Shown here piece after piece: positions 39,035 to 53,330 of a DNA stretch of 64,000 nt. Source of the stretch: Podocnemis expansa (taxonomy: Eukaryota > Chordata > Testudines > Podocnemididae). The stretch is from contig ML682067.1 in the NCBI GenBank assembly GCA_007922195.1, positions 2,122,357 through 2,186,356 on the forward strand. The letters are read 5' to 3'. A model generated the notes under the pieces. It was not told the DNA's origin. It saw only the letters and a program-made list of their open reading frames with translations, and made no database searches. Within the stretch, counting starts at the first letter, position 1. Every line of letters begins with the position of its first letter. A program made the position numbers and the translations under genes.

Positions 39035-39414
39035 AGGTAGACTGTAAGGCTATTAGAAGTGATGGAAAGGTTAAAATGGAATCTACTTGGGTCAAAATCA
39101 CTTTGCACATGAAAGCCGCCAGAAGCTCCCTGGGGATAGTGCTTGGGGTGTGCTACAGATCCCCAGGATCCGATTTGGATATGGATAGAGACCTCATGAA
39201 TGTTTTTAATGAAATAAATACTAGGGAAAATTGTGTGATGATGGGAGACTTAACTTCCCAACTATAGGCTGGAGGACAAGTGCTACTAATAATAGTAAGG
39301 CCCAGATTTTCCTGGATGTGACAGCTGACAAATTTCTTCACCAAATAATTGCTAGAGCCACAAGAGCCCATTTATATTTGGTACTGGTGAGTAGTGAGGA
39401 CCTCATAGAAGAAC

Positions 39415-39639
39415 AGCAAAAACAATGAGAGTCCTGTGGTACCTTAAAGACTAACAAATTTCTTTGGGCATAAGCTTTCATGGGCTCCAACCCACTTCGT
39501 CAGATGCATCTGGTGAAGTGGGTTGGAGCCCATGAAAGCTTATGCCCAAAGAAATTTTTTAGTCTTTAAGGTACCACAGGACTCTCATTGTTCTTGCTGT
39601 ATACAAAGAAACACAGCTACCCTCTGGAGCTTTTCACCG
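39415..39639 (-). mobile_element. foldback SINE, near-perfect palindrome, with target duplication
   Basis: Direct repeats TAGAAGAAC (39406-39414 and 39640-39648) bound it. The tRNA-like head is at the right end (minus strand: 'agggtagctgtgtttctttg'). About 80 bases ('gagagtcctgtggtacctt...acttcgtcagatgc') are followed at once by their inverted copy, with one clear mismatch in the arms and a few changes at the centre (about 39505). It lies inside CR1 sequence, so it is younger than that CR1. Confidence 0.85.
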
Positions 39640-39930
39640 TAGAAGAACTGGTGGTTCAAATGATCATGAGCTACTTCAGTTTAAACAAAATGGAAGAATA
39701 AACAAAAATGGGTCTGTAACTAGGTGTTGATTTCAAAGGGCAAACTTTTTAAAAAATTAAAAGTTAACTAGGAAGGTGTACTGAACTCAAAGAACTCAAG
39801 GATACAAATGTGAAAGAGGCTTGTAGTTACTTTAAGTCAAAGTTGAAGACACTGTCTGAAACCTCAGATGCAAGAGTTGAAAATTCTTAGTGAAGGGTTG
39901 CAGACCAAGCCGGCTGAGCAAGCATCTCAG

Positions 39931-40093
39931 GGTATATACACAATGACAGCAACAAATTTGCTGCTGTCAGATTGCTTTATCCAGATTGATTGAGTGGCAG
40001 AGAAGACCTGCTCAATTGATCCAGAAATTGATTCCCTGCACAGCTTGCATAACTCATATCGAGTGCCCCTGAATTTCCTGGTAAGTGTATACT
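39931..40093. mobile_element. MITE with 'ggtatatacaca' termini
   Basis: Left GGTATATACACAATGAC; the right end complement reads GCTCAGTATACACTTAC. Both sides are flanked by 'ctcag'. The interior resembles 21881. It lies within the CR1 remnant. Confidence 0.45.
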
Positions 40094-41017
40094 GAGCCTC
40101 AGACATTATGTGATTATGAGAAAGCAGAAGATCTACATGGTATGGATCACCAAAGAAAGCAGCATGTTGGAAGTCAGAAATAATAGGGGAAAATGAAGAC
40201 TGCCAAAGCCATGAAAAGTTGAATCTGGCAAAGAAAATTAAAACCAACAGTAAAAGATTCTGTAGTCATGCAATTGAAAAGAAAACAAAGAAGTGGGACT
40301 GCTAAACACTGAGAATGGAGTGGAGATTAAACACAATTCAGGCGCATTGCCCAACACTTTCCAAAAACTGAGGCAGAATATTTGTTCAAGGATAATGATG
40401 AATTTAGGGGTGGTAGTGGGGTGGCTAATGGAAATTAGGATATGAAAGTAAAAATTACTGAGGTGCAGGTCAAACTTAAACAGCTTAATAAAACTATATT
40501 GGTGGGGCCAGGTAATCTCGCTCCAAGAATACTAAAGGACTGACGTGTGAAATTCCAAACCCAATAGCACAGATTTTTAATTACCAGTAATCCATAAACT
40601 TGGGGGTCATACTGTGACCCTGCCGTGCCTACGGTAGCCACCTGAAAATGCCAAGAACAGGGCAGGCTGTAAAAAGAAGAGCAGATTCTCCCAGCACTAG
40701 TGGGTGACACATTAATCAAGCTTCCCAGCCAGCCACAAACAATGCTTCTGATCCTCCGCACTGGCTATCGAGAAGTCAAAACAAAATATAAACAGCACTT
40801 TTACTGTATGTCAGCCACTGGCTTCTAATCAGCTACTATGTCTAGTAAAGAGAGAAGATATTTCTCTTTGCCAGAAAGGCTCTCCTGACCCCCAAGGATC
40901 AGCCACATTAGCAGATCAGTATAAGTTCGGGTCTTACCCAAAATACCACACTGCCAGTCAATCATTTAGTAACTAAAACTAAAGGTTTATTGAAAGAAAC
41001 AAATTATGAGAGAACTA

Positions 41018-41475
41018 GCAAGGAGTCCTGTGTCACTTAAAGACTAACAAATTTATTCATTACATGAACTTTCATGGGAGAAAATTGCACTTTTGTCAGA
41101 TACTTTGAAGACAGGGGAACTTACAGAATGGTAGGAAATAAATGCAGGGAAGTGTAAGTCATGGGATCAGGTCACACTGTAACAGCAAAGCAAAGCAGTT
41201 GTTAAGAGACAAACACTGGGGAATGGCATACAGAGGAAAACAAACAAGGAGTCTGATGCCACTTTTAAAGGCTAACAAATGTATTTATCACATGAGCTTT
41301 TTTGGGAAAAAATCCCACTTCATCAGATGCTTAGAAGATCAGGGAACTTACAGAATGGCAGGAAAAAAGATGCAGGGCAGTGTAAGTCACGGGATCAGGT
41401 CACACTAACAGCAAATCAAAGCAGTTGTTAAGATTCAGATACTGGGAAACAACACATAGAGGGTGAGGTCTAATC
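41018..41475 (+). mobile_element. tandemly repeated SINE body, two direct copies
   Basis: Two head-to-tail units about 226 bases apart (41018 and 41244). Each carries '(a/c)aaggagtc.g.tg.cact', 'taacaaatttatt', 'gggaacttacagaatgg', 'agtgtaagtca.gggatcaggtcacact' and 'caaagcagttgttaaga'. Neither unit has a clear tRNA head. Differences between the units show that the duplication is old, or that two related copies inserted side by side. Confidence 0.7.
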
Positions 41476-42239
41476 ACCTGTTGTAATGGGAAAAGAATCC
41501 ATAGTCATGATTCAGTCCTGTAGGCTGCACCCCCGCCGACATGCACAGTCTACAGAGAACATTGGCAGTAAGAGGGAACACACTGCAATGATGCATTCTG
41601 CCCCATTATTCTATTTTTTAGGGACCCCAAAATGCTGGTCCCTACAATTTGTGAGCCCGGGAGTGGTGTTCCAGTGCGTTCCCCCTTACTTTAGCCCTTG
41701 ACAAGTGAGGTGTTTCCAGCGGAGATAGGAAAATATTGGTATCATTAAAAAGGCACTGAGACACCTCCTCTGGAATACTAAATATAATTCTGGTCTGCCA
41801 TGTTTAAGAAAGTTAAATTCAATCTGGAACAGGTTCGTAAATGGAAAACCCACCTTATGAGGGAAGGTGCAAAGAGTGTAACAAACCAGAGGCTGAGGGT
41901 AATATAATTACTCTCTGGCAAAATATCAGAGAGATAAATAGCAAGAAGGGAAAGGAGTTTTTTAAGTTAAGTGCTAATATTAGCACAAAAATAAATATAT
42001 ATAAATTGACCATCAACAAACTTAGGCTTGCAATTAGATGAAGGTTTCTTAGCATCAGAGGAGTGATGTTCTGGAGCAGCCTCCCAAGGGAAGCAGTGTG
42101 AGAAAAAACCATACTGGCTTCAAGACTGAGATTGATAAAATAATGGAGAGGATGATATAAAGAGACTGCCTATAGTGTACTTTGCACTTTTTTTGCAAAC
42201 AAGGTCAGCTCCCAGACTACTGTACTAGGCAGAACAATG

Positions 42240-43040
42240 TGAGGAAGTGGTGAGCAACTGTGCGTGGTGAGAGAACAGGCTCGGGACTATTTAGAAAACC
42301 TGGTATGATAGAGTGGCAAAGGAACTGTGCTTTGGACCCACTCAAGGTGAGGCCAGTCAGGACCCTAGTGCTCAGGGTCTTCCCTCACCTCCCAGGTGGT
42401 CACCACACACCAGTGCAACTGCCTTCTGAATCTGGCCTTGGAGCATTCAGCACCTTTGCTCAGCCTGATCTCCTTCTGTAGGTCCCCCTGGATGAAACCC
42501 TGTGGACCTTGTACACACCCCCAAAGGGGCCATGCACCCCACCTTGCAGTCAGAAGCAATTCACAGCCAGTGTGGAAATCAGAAGTGTTCATTAGTTCTC
42601 AGGATCACAGCTTAGGGAGATTTTGAAAGCAGATAAATAAGTTACAGTAGCACCAAACTAGGGAGCCTCAGAAACTATTCTCAGGGCCCACTCCCATAGC
42701 TGCTTATGAGGGACTGCCCTTCCAGCCAGCCACCTCCCAGACCTCTCACCTTGCCATTACCCTGTCCTTTGTCTCTTTCCTAGGCAAGATGTCACCCACC
42801 TCCTTTTCTCTGCCTGCTGCAACCTGTTACAATCTGTTGCAACTGACTGAACCAGGGCAGGGGGTCCGAGCCATTGTTCATGCACGTGTGGTTGGACGAG
42901 GTCTATCTGCCCTCCAGTGGCCTCTACAGAGATCACATACCTGGGTCCCATCATTGAAATACATGAGTAACATATGGCAGAAACTGAGACACATGCACAG
43001 CACTAAGAGAACACCCAAAGAATACCTCCATTTTTTTGTA
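42240..43040. repeat. unassigned repeat-like segment
   Basis: GC- and CT-richer than the surrounding intron (for example 42360-42560 and 42700-42860), between two CR1 copies. It resembles LTR or other dispersed repeats in composition, but I recognise no family and no terminal repeats. Confidence 0.25.
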
Positions 43041-43047
43041 TTTGGAC

Positions 43048-44493
43048 ATTAACAAATCCATGGAGCCAGATATAGTGTTTCCAAGGGTCTTGCAGGAGTT
43101 GGGTGATGTGATTACAGAGCTGTTGGCCATTGTCTTTGAAAAGTCATGGCAATCAGGGGAGGTCCTAGATGATTGAGGAAAGGCAAATATAGTACCCATC
43201 TTTTAAAAAGGGAAGAAAGATGACTCACGGAACTACGGACCAGTCAGCCTTACCTCAGTTCCTAGAAAATCATGGAGCAGGTCCTCAGGGATTCCATTTT
43301 GGAGCAGTTGGAGGAGATGATGATGATCAGGAACAGTCAGCATGGATTCACCAACAATGAGTCATATATGACCAACCAGGTTGTTTTCTAAAGATGAGAT
43401 GACTGACTCTGTGGATGAGACAAAAGTGGTAAACATGATATACCTTGACTTTAGCAGTTTTTGATACAGTCTCCCACAGTATTCTTACCAGTAAATTGCA
43501 GAAGTATGGGATGGATGAATGGACTATAAGATGGAGAGAAAGCTGGTAAGATCATTAGGCTCAATCAGTAATGATCATTGGCTTGATGTCTAGTTGGCAG
43601 CCAGTAAGAGGAGGAGTGGCCCACGGGTCAGTTCAGGGGCCGGTTTGGATCAATGATCTGGAGGATGAGGTAGATAGCAGCCTCAGGAAGTTTGCAGATA
43701 ATGCTAAGCTTTGGGGAGTGGTATGTACCCTAGAGGGTAGAGATAAACCTATACAAATTGGAGGACTGAGCCAAAAGAAATCTGACAAGGTTCAATAAGG
43801 ACAACTTAGTTTTGCGTTAAGATGGAAGACTCACATGCACTACTACAGACTGGTAACGGACTAGTTAGGCAGCAGTTCTGCAGGAAAGGATCTGTGGCTT
43901 ACAAGGGGTAAGAAGCTGGACATGTGTCAATAATGTATTTTTGTTGTTGAGAAAGCTAATGTCATTTTAGGCTGTGTTAATGTGAGCATTGCCAGCAGAT
44001 TGAAGGAAGTGATTTGGGCCCTCCAGTATAGAAAGAATGTGTATAAATTGGAGAGAGTCCAGCATGGAGCAACACAAATGATGAGGGGGCTGAGGCACAT
44101 GATTTATGAGAAGAGGCTGAGGGATCTGGTTTTATTTATTCTGCAGAAGAAAAGGGGGGTGGAGATTTGATAGCATCCTTCAAGTATCTGAAGGGCAGTT
44201 CAAAAGAGAATGAAATTTGGCTCTTCTCAGTGATGGCAGAACAAGGAGTAATCATCTCAAGTTACAGTGGGGGAGGTCTAGGTTGGATATTAGGAAACAC
44301 TTTCGCTAGGAGGGTGTGGAAGCACTGGAATGGGTTACCTAGGGAGGTGGTATAATCTCCATCCTTAGAGGTTTCTTAGGCCTGGCTTGACAAAGCCCTG
44401 ATTGGGATGATTTATTTGGGGTTGGTCCTGTTTTGAGTAGGAGTTTGGACTTGATGACATCCTGAGGTCCCTTCTGGCTCTTAGCTATGATTT
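43048..44493 (+). mobile_element. CR1-type LINE: RT C-terminal part and 3' end
   Basis: The translation in mixed frames gives VLQELGDVITELLAIVFEKS and ANIVPIFKKG (43090-43215), then an SVQGPVWINDLEDEVD-like segment (about 43630-43680). These are typical of the CR1 reverse transcriptase region. The 3' end is normal: 'ggaggtctaggttggatatta', 'cttgatgacatcctgaggtcccttctggc'. Frameshifts and stops inactivate it. Confidence 0.75.
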
Positions 44494-44904
44494 AATGACA
44501 ATGGCATGTAGCTGATCTTTGACTGCTAGCAGCAAATATCTCCCAACAAGTTGTGATTGGACACTAGGGGTAAGGTCTCCAAGTTATCACAGAGGATCCT
44601 CTCCCAGGTGTCTCTGGTGGGTCTTGCCAAAATGTTCAGCATCCACGTATTTGGGGACAGGAAGAAATTTTCCATTGGGTCAGATTGACAGAGACCCTTG
44701 GACGGAGTTTCATCTTCCTTTTCCCTATATGGGGCATGGATCATATGTGGTTTTAAGCTAGTGTAATTGATGGATTCTCTGTAACTCGACATTTTTAAAT
44801 CATGATTTGAGGACTTCAGTAACTCAGCCAGAGGTTAGGGGTCTACTGCAGGAGTAGGTGGGCAAAGTTCTATGCCCTGCAACACGTAGAAGATCAGACT
44901 AGAT

Positions 44905-45073
44905 CAGTGTTTCCCTACCAGTGTGCCACGGAATTTTTTGAAAACCTGCTCAAAGATTTCTGGATTGGCTCATGACTATTCATTAGTTCATTTGAAGACT
45001 GTATGGTGGTGTCCCTCAAAATAATTTAAGGTATCAAGGTGTGCCACAGCAGAGAAAAGATTGAGAACCACTG
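44905..45073. mobile_element. hAT-like MITE, sister of 38851
   Basis: CAGTGTTTCCCTACCAG to TTGAGAACCACTG, flanked by gactagat and aactagat (7 of 8). The interior 'ctggattggctcatgactattcattagttcatt' matches the 38851 copy. It ends 124 bases before the PDZ4 exon. Confidence 0.8.
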
Positions 45074-45079
45074 AACTAG

Positions 45080-47912
<2,833 letters not shown>

Positions 47913-48185
47913 TAATTATAATTAACTTTAAGCCCACTATTGTAGGATATTACATAATTAAAAGTGGTTCATATAATCATGGACTGTGGTCAGTTTCAAT
48001 TGAAATACCTCTTTGTGTGCTATTCCCAGAACATAATGCTTAGCAATGCTATCTCTTAGCAGGTATCTCTGTCTTACAGATTTGTAGTTTCCTTAATATA
48101 TTTATACCTATAGTATAATATATTCATAGTTGAAGAGACATGACCAAGTTTGCCACAATTTAAATTTGGCTTTTCTTTTGTAAAA

Positions 48186-48263
48186 CAAAGGAGTCCTGTG
48201 GCACTTAAGGAATAACATATTTATTTATTGCATGAGCTTTTGTGGGAGAATATATATATGCGC
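48186..48263 (+). mobile_element. SINE fragment
   Basis: 'acaaaggagtcctgtggcac' followed by 'aataacatatttatttattgcatgagcttttgtgggaga' matches the core of the SINE family seen at 13698 and 41018. Head and tail are absent. Confidence 0.65.
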
Positions 48264-48614
48264 AAATACATGAAAGAAGTTAAATATATGCTAAGTCCCA
48301 GTGAAGTCAACTTAAAAAGAGAAGTCAGTGGGTCTTTAGTACACGCAATAGTTCTTTACTGGCTAGGCATTCTTTCTTGTATCAGGGCTAATATCTGTAA
48401 AGCAAGGCCTCAGTCTTTGAAATGGCTTCTTCACTGACTTCAAAGGGGCTCCTTGTTGCAGGGATCCACACAAGGAGTCCCTGCTGCATCAGGGCCCAAA
48501 GTTCCATCTGTGGGCTAAGCAGATAGTTTCAAAACTACTTGCGCTTTTAAAAATATCAGTGCCAGCAAGTCAGCACTTGTGCAGTATTGCAATGACACAC
48601 AAAAATGTACACAT

Positions 48615-49555
48615 CTGGGCAAACGGTAGAAAGGCTCTGAAGCAAATAGGTTGAAATTCAGTAAGGACAAATGCAAAGTACTCCACTTAGGAATAACTTT
48701 CTAGGAAAGTATACTGTGGAAAGGGGGGATCATGGATCTCCAGCCCAAAATGAGTCAACAGTGTAACACTTGCAAAAAAGGCAAATATTGTTCTGGGATG
48801 TTTTAGCAGGAGTCTCGTAAGCAAGACACAAGAAGTAATTCTTCCACTCTACTTCATCCTGCTTTGGCCTCAGCTGGAGTACTGTGTCCACTTCTGGGCA
48901 CCACATTTTAGGGAAGTTGGACTTTCTCTAATTTGTCCATAGAGAAGAGTAACAAAAATTATTAATGGTCTGAGTTTGTTTAGTTTGGAGAAGAGAAGAG
49001 TGAGGCTTGGTCTACACTGCCAGTGGCCATCAACAGAAACTACGTACTGAAACTTGTATATCTCCCCTTGACTGACTAACTTTCAATTACCACAGCGTCT
49101 TCCCTGTGCTGCATCAACAGGGAAATGCCTGTGGTTGACTCAATGTTACTCCTCTTGAATGGATAGATTAACTTTGACAGCCAGATAGCACTTCTGGGAT
49201 CAGTTCAGCAGATTTCACTGCCCACTCAATAAATCCCACTGCATCAGTCTGTGGAAGTCGGGGCAGGACCTGCAATGTGGACATACCCTCGTGAGGAGGA
49301 GACATGATAACGATTTTCAGGGACATAAAAGGTTCTTGCAAGAAAGAGGGAGGAAAATTATTTTCTTTAACCTCTGAGATAGGACAAGAAGCAATAGGCT
49401 TAAGTTGCAGGAAGGGCAGGTAAGGTAGAACATTAGAAAAAAGCTTCCTAACTGTCGGGTTTGTTAAGCATTGGAGTAAATTGCCTAGGGAGGATGTGGA
49501 ATTGTCATCACTAGAGAGTTTTAAGAACAAGATAGACAAACACTTGAGGAAACAG
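48615..49555 (+). mobile_element. CR1-type LINE fragment, split by a MITE
   Basis: 'ttgaaattcagtaaggacaaatgcaaagtactccacttagg' and 'ctggagtactgtgtccacttctgggcacc' are typical CR1 RT-end sequence. The 3' part resumes at 49289 with 'gaggagacatgataacgattttcag' and runs to 'agacaaacacttgagg'. The insert 49006-49288 interrupts it. Confidence 0.7.
49006..49288. mobile_element. MITE with GCTTGGTCTACACTGCC terminus inside CR1
   Basis: Left end CTTGGTCTACACTGCC; the complement of the right end reads AGGGTATGTCCACATTGC. Flanked by GTGAGG on both sides (49000-49005 and 49291-49296), consistent with a duplication of 6-8 bases. No coding frame. The surrounding CR1 joins cleanly when it is removed. Confidence 0.6.
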
Positions 49556-50639
49556 ATTTTAAGTCAAAATAGCAATGAGAAAAATTTAATTTTTTAATCA
49601 CTTTGACACTGTCATTACGCATTTAAAATCATATCTTTTTATATTTTCTTATTTTTTTCCTCAGGGAGTAATAATTGTCTGGGCTATAAGATGACTATGT
49701 TAGACCCAGCATAACAAGTTCAGCCCTTGGTGTAAGCAAGCACAATCCCATTAAAGTTAATGGATGTTATGCATAGAGCCCAGATGCCAGTGATGAATCT
49801 GGCCTGATAGGAATTAAAATTTCATTGCTTTTGTGGCGTTATTTAGACCATTAGCTTTGTTCAGACTTATGTTTATGCAAAATACTTTGTGAAATATTTG
49901 TAGGTTTTTTGTGCTTTAATTTATATTCTTAAAGCTCTTAGCAGCATGACAAATTCAAATTAGTCAAAAGAACAATTAGGAATTCAGCACTGTGATTTGC
50001 ATCTGAAGAACAAATGAGATGCATCACTGTAGGCTCAGATTATGATGTTCCTGTGTTATAAAATCGTATCAAGAATTGTTAGACTCAATAAGGAATACAA
50101 TTTGAAGCAAATTAAAGTCATAGGTCTGTCAGTAGAAAGAGTAACAGCATGTGAAACGTTTATAAAAATACTGAACAATGGGAAGACCTAGGAAGAGGTT
50201 GTTCTGTTTAGCTATTATAAGTTGACGCCATACCTGATTATTTATAAAAAATAGGTTTTCCTTTTATTGATATTATTATTTATGTATTTATTTGCAGATG
50301 TTTAATATTTTTCTATCCCTAATTGGTGTAATACAAAGGCTTTAAAGTGTTTCTCTTCCGTTCATTAACCAAAACTTTGCAAAATTGGCTGGTAGATTTC
50401 AGACCAAAACCTTGAGTCAGTACTACTTGTGTTTGGTTTAATACTTTGTTCTGTTCTACCTAATTAACTCAGAAATGAGTCAATGTGATTTAACAAGGTA
50501 AATAGTTTTATACTAATTTCCTTAGGTTTCACTCAGGGCATTTGTAGCACATTAATATCAGCATGCCATTTATTGATATTATTGTCATAATGCTAAATGA
50601 TTTCTTTTAAAAAATAAAATGAAAATGACCCAGCAGAAC

Positions 50640-52435
50640 AACAGAAGAATCTGCATACACTGTGGGTGAAATTCAACTCTGCACAAAGCTGGTGCCATCA
50701 AGCTCAGAGCAGAAGTGGGGACATCTCCAGGTGGACCTATTCACCACCAGATGGAACAGGAAATGTCACCAGTTCTGTTTGCTATGCAGGCACAGCCTGG
50801 GCTACCTCTCCAATGCCTTCCTGCTCTCATGAGCAAACAGCATATTATACTACTTCTTGCCAATCCCCTGTGTTTGCAAGGTCTACCTAAAAATCTAATG
50901 GGACATGGTGAGGTTTTCCTGATAGCTCCAACATGTCCATGCCCATATTCATTCATATGCTTCTTTACCTCTCAGTGGCAGCTCCGCCTGCACTCCCACC
51001 TTGCTCAGACTTGATTTCACAAGACCGCATCTGGTTGCTTCACCCAGACCTCACATCCCTGCACCTGACAGCATGGTTGCTGAATCCAGCATAGCAGGCC
51101 TGCTCAAAAGAGGTTCAGCAAATCCTGCTAGGAAGCCTTTCACCAGGGCTACATTCTTGGCTAACAGGAAACTTTCATTTGTTGGGCCTCTGAACAGAAT
51201 CTCTCTTCATCCTGATCTTGCCTACAGTCTGTCTTGGACTATCTGCTCAAACTGAAAGGTGTGTCTCATCTCTTAAGTTTCACTTGGCAGCCATGTCAGC
51301 CTTGCACCCTCCAGTGCATGACAGATCAGTGTTCTCTCAAAGGACTGGAGAGAGACTGCTCTCAGCTTCACAATCTGATCCCCCCATGAGACTTAAATCT
51401 GGTCCTGTTGAAGTTCACAAGGCCTCCCTTCAAGCCGTTAGCATTGTACCCCACTCTGTTTCTCTCTTGGAAGGTCATTTTCCATGTAGAAATCACTTTG
51501 ACCAGAAGAGTATCTGAGCTCAAAGCCCTGACGTCAGAACCCCTTATCTGGTTTTCTTCAAGGACAAGATCCAGATATTCCCCCATCCAGTCTTCCTACC
51601 AAAGGTGGCATTGCAATTCCACCACAACCAGTACATTTTTCTTCCCGTCTTCTTTCCAAAACTCAAATGTTGGTTTCATGCATTGGATGTTAGGTTGGCC
51701 CTTTCCTCCTATATTGAAAGAACTAAACCCTTCGCAAGTTCATGCAGCTCTTTGTAGCAGTAGTGGAAAGAATGAGAGGTCATCCCAAAGAATCTCATCC
51801 TGGATAACCACATGTATCTAAGCTTGCCACGTGTATCTAAGCTTATTCCAATCATTTTGACCACTCATTCACAAGAATCCAGGCTTTGTCAGCAGCATTC
51901 CTTTCTCAGGTACCAGTCCAGGACATCTGCAGTCTCACAACATAGAAGTCAGTTCATATCTTCATGTCCTTTTCCACCATCACTCAGCTGTCCTCTGATG
52001 ATGCCAGATTTGGAAGAGCACTGTTGCAATCAATACATTCATGAACTCTGAGCCTCTCCTGGGTACTGCTTCTGAATCACCTAACATGGAATGGACGTGA
52101 ACCAGCACTTGAAGAAAAAGTTACTAACTTCCCATAACTATTGTTCTTTGAGATGTGTTCCTCATGTCCATTCCATGACTCACCCTCCTACCGCATTTTC
52201 TGAGTTTCTGGCAAGAAGAAACTGAGAGGGTGTAGGGCTGGTGGTTCCACTTATACCAGCACATACACCTGCAGCTCCAAAGGGCACTAGAACAAGACCT
52301 ATGGGTATCACTAAGGGAAAAATCTCTAGCAACTGTGCTTATAGCTCATACGCTCCTTGCATGAACTGGATATGAGCAACACATCTCAAAGAATAGTTAT
52401 GGAAGATGAGTAATGGTTTTCTCTAGAGGTGGTAG
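50640..52435 (+). mobile_element. third DIRS-type element, 3' part only
   Basis: Carries tyrosine-recombinase remnants, then an internal complementary region at about 52085-52175 ('ccataactattgttctttgagatgtgttcctcatgtcc'). Its complement lies at the right end, about 52370-52435 ('tgagcaacacatctcaaagaatagttatgg'). The internal region also has 'acatggaatggacgtgaacc', expected to complement the left end, which is absent. This indicates a 5'-deleted DIRS copy of a subfamily different from 1980-8006. Confidence 0.65.
51218..52000 (+). pseudogene. DIRS tyrosine recombinase remnant
   Basis: FHLAAMSALHPPVHDRSVFS (about 51280-51340) matches the core-binding segment. FTRPPFKPL and then ITLTRRVSELKALTSE (about 51500-51530) match the start of the catalytic domain and keep the RRVSEL Arg motif lost in the 7040 copy. 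The later HxxR is not recognisable, and the region of the final Tyr (after about 51890) is broken. Several frame changes make it non-functional. Confidence 0.6.
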
Positions 52436-52639
52436 TGAATTACTTAGTTTGATGTGCCATCAGTATATGAAGGATATACAGTGTGACATCTTTATTTTCT
52501 TGTGTCTGGTTTAATTTGTTATCTGGATGAGAAAGCTGATTGATGAGCAATCAAGATAAGACAGGCTATTGGCTGGGATAGGAATTTAGGCCCTGATTCA
52601 GGTCAGCACTTACGTCAGTGTTGTGATAAATAACAGTAC

Positions 52640-53330
52640 CTTTGTGGCAGTGGGTCTCGCACTCTGGGAGGCTAGTGGGTCACAGGAGTCCCCTTCCTCC
52701 TTGTTTCTGCCTGTAGGGCTGCCACTGGTGTCGCTCCTGCGTAAGAAGGTGGGTTTGGGACCCAGGCCTGCCCTCTCCTCTGGGTTCCAGCCCAGGGGCC
52801 CTAAGAGATGCAGCTATGCACTGCTGACCAAGTCCCAGTCCTGCACTCCTTTCCCCTGGGCTGTTTTCCCCCTCCTTTATACCTTTTTAGGGTTTTAACC
52901 CAGTCTCTCCTTCTGCTGGGTTTCTCTTCTATCTCTCTCTGTCTTTTCCTCTGTTTCTCTGTCTCCTTCTGTTCTCCAATGTCTTCTTGAAGTTCTGCAG
53001 CACAACACTTACCTCCTGTTCCTTCTCCAGCTTGTGCAGCTTCTGTTTAGGGCAGGGCAGCTTTCTGTAAGTTCACCCATCTTCGAAGCATCTGAGGAAG
53101 TGGGATCTTCTCCCACAAAAGCTCATGCAAAAAATAAATCTGTTAGTCTTAAAGTGCCACATAACTCCTTGCAGCTTTTATCAGGCACTTTGCTGGGCCT
53201 TAATTGATCTTGGGTGCCTTTGACTGCCCTGCAGTAACCGCAGCTAGCCCCTAGGGAAACAAGGTCTTAACATTCTACAGCTTATATACGTCCCTTCGCT
53301 CACTTTTAGAGTGCCTGCTGCCCTTAATAT
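52640..53330 (+). repeat. CT-rich interspersed repeat, copy 2, with SINE inside
   Basis: Pairs with 12730-13300 over several blocks: 'gggcccgccctct' versus 'aggcctgccctct', 'tcctttcccctgggctgt', 'ctccagcttgtgca' and 'ccttaattgatct'. A SINE at 53065-53170 interrupts it relative to copy 1. Confidence 0.6.
53065..53170 (-). mobile_element. SINE fragment with 8-bp target duplication
   Basis: Flanked by GCAGCTTT at 53057-53064 and 53171-53178. The minus strand reads 'aaggagttatgtggcacttt', 'gactaacagatttatt', 'gggagaagatcccacttcctcagatgc' and 'gggtgaacttac'. Copy 1 of the host repeat (about 13160) lacks the insert, which confirms its limits. Confidence 0.8.

Larger units (their letters stand above)
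38600..42180 (+). mobile_element. CR1-type LINE remnant, interrupted by several later elements
   Basis: Pieces occur in the expected order. An endonuclease start (NAEGLDNKMEELGLLV, about 38655) and LGVCYRSPGSDLDMDRDLMN with MGDL (39145-39260) come first. An RT-approach piece follows (VKLKQLNKT...VGPGNLAPRILKD, about 40470-40540), then 3' sequence at 41730-42180 ('ctcctctggaatactaaatataattctggtc', 'ttctggagcagcctccc'). Insertions at 38851, 39415, 39931 and 41018 break it up. 40600-41010 and 41480-41720 are unassigned inserts or decayed parts. Stops throughout. It could be two CR1 copies rather than one. Confidence 0.55.
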
